A stretch of DNA of 39,397 nucleotides from Pseudomonadota bacterium (GTDB taxonomy: Bacteria > Desulfobacterota > Desulfobulbia > Desulfobulbales > Desulfocapsaceae): the NCBI GenBank assembly GCA_018821785.1, contig JAHJLI010000262.1, forward strand, positions 1 through 39,397, given 5' to 3'. Both the position numbers and the translations under genes were made by a program. The notes under the pieces are model-generated. The model saw only the letters and a list, made by a program, of their open reading frames with translations, did no database searches and was not told the DNA's origin. This document shows positions 15,789 to 23,835 of the stretch, in pieces (positions within the stretch are counted from its first letter, which is position 1; every line of letters starts with the position of its first letter).

Positions 15789-16329
15789 ATTGCTGACCAC
15801 AACCATATGACAGGCTGCACCCGCTGCGCTGCTCATCTAGGCATCGCCATCCAGGGGAGAGATCATAGGAACCGATAGTTAGATATGACCACTTTTTAGA
15901 TTCATCTTTCGGCCCGGTAATGCCGATAATACTTCCCGTGACAAGAATATGTTTCCAAAAAAGCTGTGAAGCTGTTGGAAAGAAGGATGCTCCGTAGCTT
16001 CCGAAAGCATAGGCATACAGTGAGAGCATGATGATGTAACTTATCCAGAGCAAGATGTTCACGCTCCCCGTCAACAACCCTGAGCCGAATGCCTGGTCCA
16101 AGAATGCGGCTGTCCCCCCCTGACTCTGATAAGTGACAGAGAGCCGTACGTAAGAATAGGAGGTAACGAGGGCGACGATACCTGCAATCAGGAATGCTAC
16201 GGGCGCTCCTCCGCTGGTTAACTCAACTGCCAGGCCAAGAACAGCAAAGATTCCACCACCGACCATACCGCCGACACCTATTGCTGTTACCTCCCAAAAA
16301 CCGAGGCTCTTTTTTCCGGGCTTGCTCAT
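15760..16329 (-). pseudogene. Truncated APC-family amino-acid permease
   Basis: The open frame encodes 189 residues, but only about the first 138 resemble amino-acid/polyamine/organocation permeases. The diagnostic GVGGMVGGGIFAVLG motif is at 18-32, followed by three more hydrophobic segments. Family members have 10-14 membrane helices and 400-700 residues. After GSIIGIT the frame runs into unrelated sequence, including residues SYLTIG and SYLTTGHM that are merely translations of enhancer repeats. The upstream gene is vapC, 75 bases away. It is a 3'-deleted relic; the deletion may have occurred when regulatory DNA was inserted or recombined here. It is unlikely to transport anything. Confidence 0.82.
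15860..15890. promoter_or_regulatory. Degenerate tenth enhancer pair within the permease relic
   Basis: Minus-strand GGTCATATCTAACT, then ATC, then GGTTCCTATGATCT keep the 17-bp offset and most consensus bases. No sigma-54 promoter stands at the expected 100-base distance on either side, so this copy looks orphaned. It lies 102 bases from copy 4. Confidence 0.5.
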
Positions 16330-16404
16330 TTGGCTAGACCATTTCTGTATTTCTATAATAGGCGACTACGTTGAATTCAGAAAAAATCCCTTTTGCCTAT
16401 ATAG

Positions 16405-16818
16405 TCATTTTGATTCATCAGCCCAATTTTCAACAGTGAGCTTTGGCACTCTTTTAAAGTGTTTGTCGTTGTTGGTTACAAGGGTCATTCTTCGACTTCT
16501 GGCATGGGCTGCAATCATCATATCCATTGAGCCGATAATCTTTCCTTCAGTCTGGAGATATGCTCTAATGTTGCCGTAATGCTCTGCTGCTGCTTCGTCC
16601 CATGGAACAATAGTTAAGTGCTGGACAAAATCATCAATTACTACCCTGTTGAGTTTCTTTGATGATGAGTGTTCCACCCCATAAATAAGTTCTGCATATG
16701 TAACAACAGAGATACAGAGCTGTTCCATTTCAACTTGTTTGAAGTGCTCAAGCACCTGCAAGGGACGTTCTCTGATTATATAGCTACAAATATCAGTATC
16801 GAGCATGTAAATAATCAT
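16405..16818 (-). CDS. vapC: VapC toxin, PIN-domain ribonuclease
   Basis: 137 residues. The PIN-domain acidic residues are visible: Asp7 in MLDTDICSYI, the Glu in SVVTYAELIYGV (near 43), Asp99 in GSMDMMIAAHA and the Asn-Asn-Asp of LVTNNDKHF near 116-119. VapC toxins cleave specific RNAs, often initiator tRNA or rRNA, using Mg2+. The start overlaps the stop of vapB by four bases (ATGA), the usual arrangement. It forms a two-gene module with its own promoter and is not part of the sigma-54 regulon. It separates the truncated permease from the third oleate hydratase. Confidence 0.92.
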   Translation of the reverse strand: MIIYMLDTDICSYIIRERPLQVLEHFKQVEMEQLCISVVTYAELIYGVEHSSSKKLNRVVIDDFVQHLTIVPWDEAAAEHYGNIRAYLQTEGKIIGSMDMMIAAHARSRRMTLVTNNDKHFKRVPKLTVENWADESK

Positions 16819-17045
16819 TTAAAAATATCCCTTTCTTCTAATTCTGGTTGTTCTCGGTCCTGCATAAAATCAGGGGTAGGCTTATTGCCGGAAAGAAAAA
16901 AGCCTTCCCAAGAATCTGGTTTTTCAGACAATACAACCTTTGAACCTTCTCGATGTATAAAGACCTCTTTTCCTTTGAACCTGAATTCTTTCGGTAATCG
17001 TACCGCCTGACTACGACCATTCTGAAATATTTTTGCTGTTTCCAT
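16815..17045 (-). CDS. vapB: VapB antitoxin, AbrB/SpoVT-type DNA-binding protein
   Basis: 76 residues from ATG 17043-17045. The N-terminal swapped-hairpin domain METAKIFQNGRSQAVRLPKE is typical of VapB/MazE-like antitoxins and binds the operon operator as a dimer. The C-terminal acidic tail (DFMQDREQPELEERDIF) would wrap around the VapC active site. An in-frame ATG at 17081 is rejected: it lies upstream of the likely transcription start, and GGGTGA stands before 17045. Coupled to vapC by an ATGA overlap. Confidence 0.9.
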   Translation of the reverse strand: METAKIFQNGRSQAVRLPKEFRFKGKEVFIHREGSKVVLSEKPDSWEGFFLSGNKPTPDFMQDREQPELEERDIFK

Positions 17046-17081
17046 CGTTTCACCCATTGGTTTAGATAACTTGACAGGCAA

Positions 17082-17110
17082 AATATAATATATATCGCGG
17101 TATATATCAA
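17082..17110 (-). promoter_or_regulatory. vapBC promoter with overlapping palindromic operator
   Basis: Minus-strand TTGATA (17105-17110), 17 bases, TATATT (17082-17087) forms a good sigma-70 promoter. The spacer holds an 18-bp near-palindrome centred on CGCG (17089-17106, one mismatched pair), a likely binding site for the VapBC complex and autorepression. Confidence 0.55.
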
Positions 17111-17243
17111 GATGTTTTTTTGTTTTCCACTATAAACGACCCACCTCAAACAACATGGTTGTCCAAAAAATCCCTCTTACCTGTATGTCATATCTCCCTT
17201 CGCTCCATTTTTTCCACCCATGTACCTTCAGTAACGAAAGAAC

Positions 17244-17274
17244 GGTTACATATGACCATCGGTTACATACGACC
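17244..17274. promoter_or_regulatory. Enhancer pair, copy 5
   Basis: GGTTACATATGACC (17244-17257) and GGTTACATACGACC (17261-17274), spacer ATC. It faces the third oleate hydratase; the promoter GG lies 103 bases downstream. Confidence 0.85.
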
Positions 17275-17375
17275 TCTCCCGTGTGGAAGGTGACTGCCTC
17301 AATATCAATACTTTTCGTGTTACTTGTCCATTCATATCAGCAAGATGAATAACACCAAATACAAGGCAGGAAGGT

Positions 17376-17391
17376 TGGCCCAGAGCTTGCT
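17376..17391 (+). promoter_or_regulatory. Sigma-54 promoter of the third oleate hydratase
   Basis: TGGCCCAGAGCTTGCT: GG, ten bases, GC, with a single change (A to C) in the -24 half. Expected start of transcription near 17402, which excludes an upstream in-frame ATG at 17400 and supports ATG 17508. Confidence 0.78.
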
Positions 17392-17507
17392 TATCATACT
17401 TGAAACGGCACAGCTCTAAGGTTCTCATCAAGCACTTTATCAAATCTTCGGTGTCAGTTTTAAGCTTTTCACCGAGAAGTTTCCTAAAAAAAGAGAGGCA
17501 CACTAAA

Positions 17508-19145
17508 ATGGAAAAGAGAGAAGATTCTTCTGTCAAGGTTTATCTTAATGGTCTTGGCCTGGGCTCTATTGCTGCTGCGATGTATCTGATCCAGAAGGCG
17601 GACTTTAATCCATCCAATATCCATATCTTTGAGCAAAAAGGCGACAAGGATCTTGTTGGAGGAAGCTGTGATGCCTCAGAGATGATAGTGAATGACCAAC
17701 CGGCGTACTTTATGCGAGGCAGTCGCATGTTTGAAGACAAGGTATATCCCTGCACCAAAGAACTGTGGTCTATTACTCCGTACAATGATAATGAATCGTG
17801 TCTACAAGACCATCAGAAGAACCGTGAAGAATGCAGAATTCACACTGTCGTTCGCCTTCTGCATGAGAATGGTAAGAAGGACACCGGATATCAACTTGAT
17901 CTCAACACTGCTGAAAAATTGAAGATGGCAAAACTTCTAGCCACACCCGAGTTCTTGATTCCAGACGGTGCAAAGATTACCGACATCTTTGGAGAAGCGT
18001 TCTTCACCAGCAATTACTGGTACATGTGGCGGGCACTTTTTGCCTTCCAGCCGTGGCATTCAGCGGTGGAAATGAAGCGCTACATGCACCTCTTCTTTCA
18101 CGAGATGCCGAACATGAACACGATGGTGTCTCTGGAGCGTACTCGCTATACCAACTTCCACTCGTTCATCCTGCCCGCCCTGCTCTTCATGCAGAAGAAG
18201 GGCGTGAACTTCCATTACAACTGCAGGATCTCAGACGTAGACTTCGAGATCGACTCCGGCAGCAAGGAGAGGTGGATTGAGCGCATCCACCTCGAGACCG
18301 AGAGCGGCGAGCCCAGGCCCTCCATCCAGGTGCGCGACACCGACCTGGTCTTCCTGACCATCGGCTCCATAATCAGCAACTCCTCGTTCGGCGCCCACGA
18401 CCGCCCGGTGGACAAGCCCGCGGTCGGCAGCCAGAACCTTGGCGGAGCGTGGACGCTGTGGAAGAAGATCGCCGCCAAGCAGCCCGACTTCGGCCGACCC
18501 GAGCAGTTCCTGCGCGACATCTCGCAGTCCAAAATGATGACTTTCACCGTCACCTTCCGCGGAGGATTGTTCCAGCGCAAATTTGAGTGGTTAGTGGAAC
18601 GCCAGATGGGTCGCCAGAGCCCGCTGCCCCTCACCGCCTCCCCGTGGATAATGCACCTCCACACGTACCGTCAGCCCGTGTTCCCCGACCAGCCCCGCGA
18701 CACGTGCGTCATCTGGGTGACGGCGCTGGGGGACAACAACATCGGCAAGTTCGTGAAGAAGACCATGGCCGAGTGCACCGGTCGCGAGATCCTGGAGGAG
18801 CTGTTGGGCCACCTGCAGTTCGACCAGGACGAGGTGGAAAAAAACGAGATCCTCGACACCTCCACCTGCATCCCCTGCATGCTGCCCTACAGCATCAGCC
18901 AGTTCCTCAGCAGAGCCAAGGGCGACCGGCCTGCGGTGGTGCCGGCGGGCTCAAAGAACTTCGCATTCCTCGGGCAGTTTGTAGAGATTCCCAACGGCAT
19001 CGTGTACACCACGGAGTACAGCGTGCTGGGCGCGATCCATGCGGTCAAGAAGTTCGTCAAGCCGTCGCTGGTGGTGCCGCCAATGTACTTCGGGCAGTAC
19101 AACCCGCTCACGTGCATTTCAGTTGCGCGTGCTTTGGCCCGCTAG
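17508..19145 (+). CDS. Divergent oleate hydratase / MCRA-family flavoprotein
   Basis: 545 residues from ATG 17508, preceded by AGAGAGG. It keeps the nucleotide-binding glycine run GLGLGSIAAAMYL (15-27), the FAFQPWHSAVEMKRYM block, and the C-terminal CIPCMLPYSISQFLSR and FVEIPNGIVYTTEYS blocks. The active-site signature differs: RGSRMFEDKVYPC (70-82) has Ser for the second Gly and Pro where the other two copies have the Glu before Cys. It therefore belongs to a distinct subgroup that may act on another fatty acid or reaction. Base composition changes inside the gene: the first 500 or so bases look like the neighbours, while from about 18100 to the stop GC is much higher, with C/G-ending codons. 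The reading frame stays intact. It is under its own sigma-54 promoter. Confidence 0.85.
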   Translation: MEKREDSSVKVYLNGLGLGSIAAAMYLIQKADFNPSNIHIFEQKGDKDLVGGSCDASEMIVNDQPAYFMRGSRMFEDKVYPCTKELWSITPYNDNESCLQDHQKNREECRIHTVVRLLHENGKKDTGYQLDLNTAEKLKMAKLLATPEFLIPDGAKITDIFGEAFFTSNYWYMWRALFAFQPWHSAVEMKRYMHLFFHEMPNMNTMVSLERTRYTNFHSFILPALLFMQKKGVNFHYNCRISDVDFEIDSGSKERWIERIHLETESGEPRPSIQVRDTDLVFLTIGSIISNSSFGAHDRPVDKPAVGSQNLGGAWTLWKKIAAKQPDFGRPEQFLRDISQSKMMTFTVTFRGGLFQRKFEWLVERQMGRQSPLPLTASPWIMHLHTYRQPVFPDQPRDTCVIWVTALGDNNIGKFVKKTMAECTGREILEELLGHLQFDQDEVEKNEILDTSTCIPCMLPYSISQFLSRAKGDRPAVVPAGSKNFAFLGQFVEIPNGIVYTTEYSVLGAIHAVKKFVKPSLVVPPMYFGQYNPLTCISVARALAR

Positions 19146-19387
19146 GCGTCCTCGCCAGCCGGAGAATACCGGCCCCGCCGCCTGCAAGATGCTGATTGGG
19201 GTTGTAAGCTCAAGCACGCATTTTTTTCAGGGAACACAACCGATTCCCTGGTAGTGAAAAAGATTGTAAACTGTCTGAGGCTCTGATAAGAGCCAGGTGC
19301 ATCTGACATATTTCCCGTTGGCTCGAGGCTGCCACGGCAGCGTCTTTATTTTCCTCTTGAACAATTGAATCTGGAGTAGCCGGTGGC

Positions 19388-20995
19388 ATGAAAAACCAGG
19401 ATGAAAAAAGTGCTCAGGCAGGCGTGCTCTCGCGTCTGCGGTCCTGGTTTATCGACGATTTTCTCGGCATCATCCGCGACATGCGTTTGAGTTACGTCCC
19501 GCCACTGATGGTCTATTTTGCCGCAGGCATCTCCGGCTTCACCGGTATCGTCGAAAGTTTCTATGTCAAAAAGGAGCTCGGTCTCTCCGCGGTCTTCCTG
19601 GCCGGGCTCGGCTTCTGGGCAGGGTTGCCCTGGGCCTTTAAAATGCCTATCGGACACCTGGTCGATCTTTTCTGGCGACGCAAGGCGCTGTTTGTCTATT
19701 TCGGCGCCCTGCTCATGGCCTTCAGTCTGCTGATCATGGTCGGACTGACCGGACACAGGATACAGATGGAGCAGTTCCTCTCAGCGGGAACCTGGTACGT
19801 CATCGCCACCCTGCTCGCTCCCGTAGGTTACGTCATGCAGGATGTAGTTGCCGACGCCATGACGGTCGAGGCCGTGCCGACACTTGACGAGCGAGGCAGG
19901 CCAATCGAAGAAGAAGAACTCAAGCGCAAGCATACGACCATGCAAACCCTCGGCAGGATCGCCATTATCGGCGGCAGTGCGGTGGTTGCAGGACTGGGCG
20001 GATGGCTGGCCGAGACACTCTCCTATCAGACGATGTATGAGGTGGCCCTTGGTATTCCTGTAATTTCTGTTCTGGGTGTGACCTTCGGTCAGCTCAGCAT
20101 ACGGCAACGGCACCTGCGTATGGAGCAAGAGGGTATAGAGGAAGCGGATATCCGCCGGTCCCTTCACCAGGATGATCTTGCAGTGCAGCCAGACTACAGG
20201 ATCCTTGGCGGTAGCGCCGGTTTTGTGCTCTTGAGTGTAGGTCTTGGCCTATCTGATCTCACATTGAAAAAAGAAGCAATATTTCTCGGCTCGCTCACTG
20301 CAGTCGGCTACCTCATGTACGTAATCATGAAAGGGCTGGATGTCCGGAAAAAACGAGATATTCTGGGGATTGCCGTGATAATCTTCATTTTCCGTGCCAT
20401 GCCCACCATTGGCGCCGGTGCCAGCTGGTGGCAGATAGATGTCCTGCATTTCGACGAAACCTTTTTCGGCACCCTTCGCCAGATATCCTCGATCCTTGCC
20501 GTCATCGGCCTGATGGCCCTGCGGGGCTGGATGAGCAGGAGCCCCATTCCCTACCTGGTGGTCTTTCTCTCCTTCTACAGTACCGTCATGATGCTGCCCT
20601 TTGTCGGCATGTTTTACGGCCTGCACGAGTGGACGGCCACCCATCTCGGCTTTGGTGCACACACCATCGCCATTATCGACACCATGGCCGATTCCCCTCT
20701 GGGCCAGGTGGCCATGGTCCCCATGCTGGCCTGGATTGCCAGAGAGGCACCTGCCGACCAGAAGGCCACCTATTTTGCAGTAATGGCCGCATTCACCAAC
20801 CTGGCCTTATCGGCATCCAACCTTTTAACCAGCTATTTTAACCAGATTTTTATCATTGAGCGCGGCGATTACAGAGAACTCGGAATGTTGATGATCACCG
20901 TCATGATAACTGGTCTGATGTTGCCGCTGCTCACCGTGCTGCTGGTTAATGTCTGGCAGCGAACAGTAAAGGAGAAAAATGAACGTGCGCCTTGA
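19388..20995 (+). CDS. MFS transporter, folate-biopterin transporter (BT1)-like
   Basis: 535 residues with about 12 hydrophobic segments. After a polar N-terminus (1-30) come paired helices, a cytoplasmic loop rich in charge (about 170-190, ERGRPIEEEELKRKH) and the second half. 'MQDVVADAMTVEAV' near 150-163 resembles the D-x-x-A-D-x-x-V-E signature of BT1-type carriers; AmpG-like permeases are a weaker alternative. It would be an inner-membrane symporter, with the substrate unknown. A GGAG lies about 11 bases before the ATG. It starts 242 bases after the oleate hydratase stop, and no sigma-54 site is evident in the gap, where only a short CAGGGAA/TTCCCTG inverted repeat was noted. Convergent with the DHH gene. 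Confidence 0.8.
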   Translation: MKNQDEKSAQAGVLSRLRSWFIDDFLGIIRDMRLSYVPPLMVYFAAGISGFTGIVESFYVKKELGLSAVFLAGLGFWAGLPWAFKMPIGHLVDLFWRRKALFVYFGALLMAFSLLIMVGLTGHRIQMEQFLSAGTWYVIATLLAPVGYVMQDVVADAMTVEAVPTLDERGRPIEEEELKRKHTTMQTLGRIAIIGGSAVVAGLGGWLAETLSYQTMYEVALGIPVISVLGVTFGQLSIRQRHLRMEQEGIEEADIRRSLHQDDLAVQPDYRILGGSAGFVLLSVGLGLSDLTLKKEAIFLGSLTAVGYLMYVIMKGLDVRKKRDILGIAVIIFIFRAMPTIGAGASWWQIDVLHFDETFFGTLRQISSILAVIGLMALRGWMSRSPIPYLVVFLSFYSTVMMLPFVGMFYGLHEWTATHLGFGAHTIAIIDTMADSPLGQVAMVPMLAWIAREAPADQKATYFAVMAAFTNLALSASNLLTSYFNQIFIIERGDYRELGMLMITVMITGLMLPLLTVLLVNVWQRTVKEKNERAP

Positions 20996-21061
20996 AGGCT
21001 TCCTTGATAATCTCCTGTTGCTGACAGAACCCACAACTACCATATGCAGACAGAAAAAATG

Positions 21062-22051
21062 TCAACGCTGTTTAATCTTACCGGCAACATACTCACTGAT
21101 TTTCGATAAATTTTCTGTCTTATCCAAAAGAACCGAAACAGGTATCTCTGCCCTCGCGGCGCTCTTATGTCCCCCGGCTGAACCAAGCTTGCCGAACAGT
21201 CGCTTTGCTACCTTTCCCGCATCAAGCCGAAAACCAACATTCCTCATGATAATAATTAATTTCTTGCCATAAATTCCGGAGACGATGCACCAGGTAGCCT
21301 CCGCCATCTTCATAAAAAAATCGGCGAGAATCACCAGCGCATCGGCATCCTTTACCACACCCATATGGATATAGGCCGTATCACCGATAAATTGCAGTTC
21401 TTCGAAAGCCTTGCGAAATGCAGCCACGTTTTTCTTGTTGATTTCAGATGATTCAATTTTCTTAATAATATTGATATTGACGAGGGGATAAAGATACCGA
21501 AATGCTTTGACATCAGCGCAGGTTGACGTTCTGGTGAAGTTATCAGTGTCTGTTTTGATGCCGTAAAACAAAGCCGTGGCTAACTTTCTTGAAGGAGTAA
21601 CGCCTGCTGCCTTGAGGTATTCCGTCATAATGGATGAAACGGCACCGTATTTCGCGCGTATATCTTTGAAAGGGACTTTCAGCAAACGATCGGGCGGATG
21701 ATGATCGATGATAATACTAAAATCAATATTGTTTAAAGATTTATGGTGATGAGGCTGTGAGTCAACCATGGCCCACTTTGTCACCTCACTGGTGTTCACC
21801 TTTGTAATGTATGGCACGGTAATCTTCAAATCTCTGATCATAGTGAGATTATCCGAACGTTTGATGGCATTGACCCGGCAGACAATAGTCTTCTGGACCT
21901 TTCTCCATAACAGTCTTTTTAAAGCCAGAGCGCTGGCAATGGCGTCTGGATCGGCAACAATAGGGATACAGACGATATCATCGGTTGAAACAATCTCGAG
22001 AAGACTTTCATAACGGCCTTTATGGGTGGTTGTCGGGGCGAGAGGGCTCAT
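21062..22051 (-). CDS. DHH-family phosphoesterase (NrnA/RecJ-like)
   Basis: 329 residues. Motif I DPDAIASALAL (34-44) and the eponymous IDHHPPD (115-121) supply the Mn-binding aspartates and histidines. The C-terminal DHHA1 substrate-binding domain ends in GSAGGHKSAARAEIP. This layout fits the standalone NrnA-type enzymes, which degrade nanoRNA and cleave pAp or cyclic dinucleotide breakdown products. The first motif lacks the His and extra Gly usual in NrnA (normally 'HxxPDGDA'), so the exact substrate is unclear. It is monocistronic, convergent with the MFS gene and 81 bases upstream of a gene remnant. Confidence 0.88.
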   Translation of the reverse strand: MSPLAPTTTHKGRYESLLEIVSTDDIVCIPIVADPDAIASALALKRLLWRKVQKTIVCRVNAIKRSDNLTMIRDLKITVPYITKVNTSEVTKWAMVDSQPHHHKSLNNIDFSIIIDHHPPDRLLKVPFKDIRAKYGAVSSIMTEYLKAAGVTPSRKLATALFYGIKTDTDNFTRTSTCADVKAFRYLYPLVNINIIKKIESSEINKKNVAAFRKAFEELQFIGDTAYIHMGVVKDADALVILADFFMKMAEATWCIVSGIYGKKLIIIMRNVGFRLDAGKVAKRLFGKLGSAGGHKSAARAEIPVSVLLDKTENLSKISEYVAGKIKQR

Positions 22052-22132
22052 AAGGTATTTTTTCAGGTAGCAATGCTCCTGTCTCTGCTGGCCTGCCAGC
22101 CGGGAAGTGCATAATAAGTTTATTCCATTATC

Positions 22133-22321
22133 TTAAGATTCTGCGGTCGACTCATCTGTTTGTCCGGATTCGAGATGCAACAACTGAGCGTCGATATCCA
22201 CAAGTAATTTCTCATGGACAGGCTGACTGAGAATGCCGTTGCGAAAGGCCTCCATTACCGTAGGCTGCTCGTTCCTGGCGTCCACACACAATTCCCAGCC
22301 ATCGCAACAGTGGAGACATCG
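22133..22321 (-). other. Short unidentified open frame, probably a gene 3' remnant
   Basis: An open frame of about 62 codons without a good start ends at TAA 22133-22135. It contains CLHCCDGWELCVDARN and then a helical MEAFRNGILSQPVHEKLL segment and an acidic tail. The amino-acid make-up looks coding and the Cys cluster suggests metal binding, but I do not recognise the family. Frames on the other strand here look random. The 334-base gap 22052-22385 otherwise holds nothing I can name. Confidence 0.3.
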
Positions 22322-22385
22322 TCAACCCATGGACCAGGATAGTCAAAATGCCATAGACTATCTAAATTTGAACTATTGTTTCTGT

Positions 22386-22841
22386 TCAGCCTGGTTTGTT
22401 CTGTTGAGCCTCTTGAATTATCGGAGCCTTATCATAGATCTTGTCCCGGAGGTCAATCATCTCTTTTTCCATCATCGAGAGTTGTTGCCTGGTGCTTTTG
22501 GGATTTCTCACAGCCTCCATATACTCAAAACGTTTGTCGTGCATCTCCTTGCGCAGTTCTACCGTATCATCCTGGAATTTCTGATTTTGCTCGCTGGTCC
22601 AGCCGTTTCGTCCAAAGCCGGCAGCGCCCGGATAATGATACAGACCTTTATTGAATCCGTAATCTTCCATCATTCCCGATCCCATACCACAACCGCCACC
22701 CATCATGCCATAGCCGCCTCCGCCCATCATCATGCCATGCCCGCCATACCCTGATCCACCTCCGTTACCACGGGCATTTGCATAACCACCTGAAGTCATC
22801 AATCCAATAGCCAAAACAGTCGCAATTAAAATCCGTTTCAT
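22386..22841 (-). CDS. Periplasmic ZraP/Spy-like heavy-metal or stress protein, copy A
   Basis: 151 residues from ATG 22839-22841, with AAGGAG before it. A signal peptide (1-23) is followed by a Gly/Met-rich stretch (about 25-56, with GGHGMMMGGGGYGMM) and then a helical domain (about 75-140). That domain includes QNQKFQDDTVELRKEMHDKR and the RQQLSMMEKEMIDLRDKI segment typical of ZraP and other periplasmic metal-sensor/chaperone proteins. In enterobacteria zraP is controlled by the sigma-54 activator ZraR; here too a sigma-54 promoter (22959-22974) and enhancer (23075-23105) stand upstream. Copy B at 27741-28190 is nearly identical over most of its length. Confidence 0.85.
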   Translation of the reverse strand: MKRILIATVLAIGLMTSGGYANARGNGGGSGYGGHGMMMGGGGYGMMGGGCGMGSGMMEDYGFNKGLYHYPGAAGFGRNGWTSEQNQKFQDDTVELRKEMHDKRFEYMEAVRNPKSTRQQLSMMEKEMIDLRDKIYDKAPIIQEAQQNKPG

Positions 22842-22958
22842 GATTAGTCTCCTTTTTTTGTTTTTTATCTTATAACGATGTATCCCTCCAGCATTCACGG
22901 AATATGAATTCTGAACAGGTCACCATCGGTAAACCCTTCCTCCCACTCCCCTTATCAA

Positions 22959-22974
22959 AGCAATCTTTATACCT
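22959..22974 (-). promoter_or_regulatory. Sigma-54 promoter of ZraP-like copy A
   Basis: Minus-strand AGGTATAAAGATTGCT keeps GG, ten bases, GC; the -24 half is AGGTAT. Identical to the promoter of copy B. The GG is 102 bases from enhancer 23075-23105. Confidence 0.7.
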
Positions 22975-23074
22975 GAGTCAAAAAAATAACTCTATTTGCA
23001 CCCATAATACTGATTTCATATGACATATATAAAAACAAAAACCTGCAGGACAGTCAGTAAGAGCAATGTGAAAA

Positions 23075-23105
23075 GGTTATATCTAACCGATGGTCATATA
23101 TGATC
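23075..23105. promoter_or_regulatory. Enhancer pair, copy 6
   Basis: GGTTATATCTAACC (23075-23088) and GGTCATATATGATC (23092-23105), spacer GAT. It overlaps the 3' end of the truncated SpoIIAA-like gene, whose last residues SYMTIG are the translated enhancer. Confidence 0.82.
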
Positions 23106-23382
23106 TTTTCCTGATATCATGATTGTTAACGATAAGGAGTGAGAATACATGGTGTAGCTTCGCCAGGATGTGTTTCATGCCGAATATGAAGTCCTCCCAC
23201 GCCGCACTGAACTCCCAGCCGTGATAATCACTCATATCGAACAGCACGCGCAATTTTCCATGCTGCCCGATGAGTCGTTCAAACTCGGGCACAAAGTGTT
23301 CATAATCCGCTTTTTCCAACTTGCCGCTGACATGAATGACCAGCACCTTGCCGCTGTTTTCTTCATTGACTTGAATAGGCAT
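23083..23382 (-). pseudogene. SpoIIAA-like (STAS) protein, 3'-truncated copy
   Basis: The N-terminal 75 or so residues (MPIQVNEENSGKVLVIHVSG, LEKADYEHFVPEFERLI, LFDMSDYHGWE) closely match the intact 120-residue protein at 28989-29351. After FGMKH the similarity stops and the frame runs into the enhancer region of the ZraP-like gene, ending after 99 residues. The missing C-terminal part contains the conserved 'FCKPFTKATVRYFD' region of this family. The start and its ribosome site AAAAGGAG are intact, so a shortened protein may still be made. It reads as a deletion derivative of block B that also removed a PRC-barrel gene. Confidence 0.8.
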
Positions 23383-23545
23383 TCTTACTCCTTTTGAGTG
23401 TGTGGTTGCACGATCTCCCTAGCCTCGTTTCTCCTATGCTCAAGGTTCGCTTTATCCGCGTCAATATCGCAGGTGGGTGAGGAAGACATTTTAGTGATTA
23501 TATTATGCGAAGCTGCATTCCATAAAGCGATGATAATCACTTCTG
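23383..23545. repeat. Conserved leader upstream of the SpoIIAA-like genes (copy in block A)
   Basis: About 150 bases upstream of the truncated SpoIIAA-like gene are clearly similar to 29352-29510 upstream of the intact copy. Both keep an open minus-strand frame with SSSPTCDIDAD, NLE and QPHTQKE. In block A a stop precedes the gene start, while in block B the frame runs into the gene. It could be a leader peptide or only a trace of the duplication. Confidence 0.55.
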
Positions 23546-23638
23546 GATGCTGGAAGCTAAAGGCGAGGAATTTGGTCGATTGGCTCGTTCGGAGACTCGT
23601 GCAGGTATTTCCCCCTGCGGACAGCCGTCCAGACTGAT

Positions 23639-23835
23639 TCACAAATAAATTTCATAAGTGCGCGTAAACGGATTGTTCAGCATATCAGCAAACCGGATGT
23701 CCAAGAGATCTTTATCAAGGAATCTATCCTGATTATCGCCGCTGGCAATCATTGGAATATATGTGATATCGGTGTGTTGACTGGTGAACAGAGTACCGAG
23801 CAGGAAAAAAAAGATGATAACACCTATATCTTGAA
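23639..23835 (-). pseudogene. N-terminally deleted copy of the small membrane protein of block B
   Basis: Minus-strand frame reads [20 protein letters not shown], a strong match to [20 protein letters not shown] in the 82-residue protein at 29483-29731, then the DKDLLDIR and a new tail ending at TGA 23639-23641. The first 29 or so residues and the start codon are missing; the left side joins an HD-GYP remnant near 23830. Confidence 0.75.

Noticed and set aside
18587-19195. A 202-codon alternative frame inside the third oleate hydratase
   Set aside because: Long only because of high GC; its Pro/Arg/Ala-rich product is typical of an out-of-frame reading and the true frame has family motifs throughout.
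23385-23642. 85-codon open frame on the minus strand upstream of the truncated SpoIIAA-like gene
   Set aside because: Its conserved half is shared with the leader in block B and the rest overlaps a different remnant frame; there is no ribosome site at its ATG. Treated as a duplicated leader.
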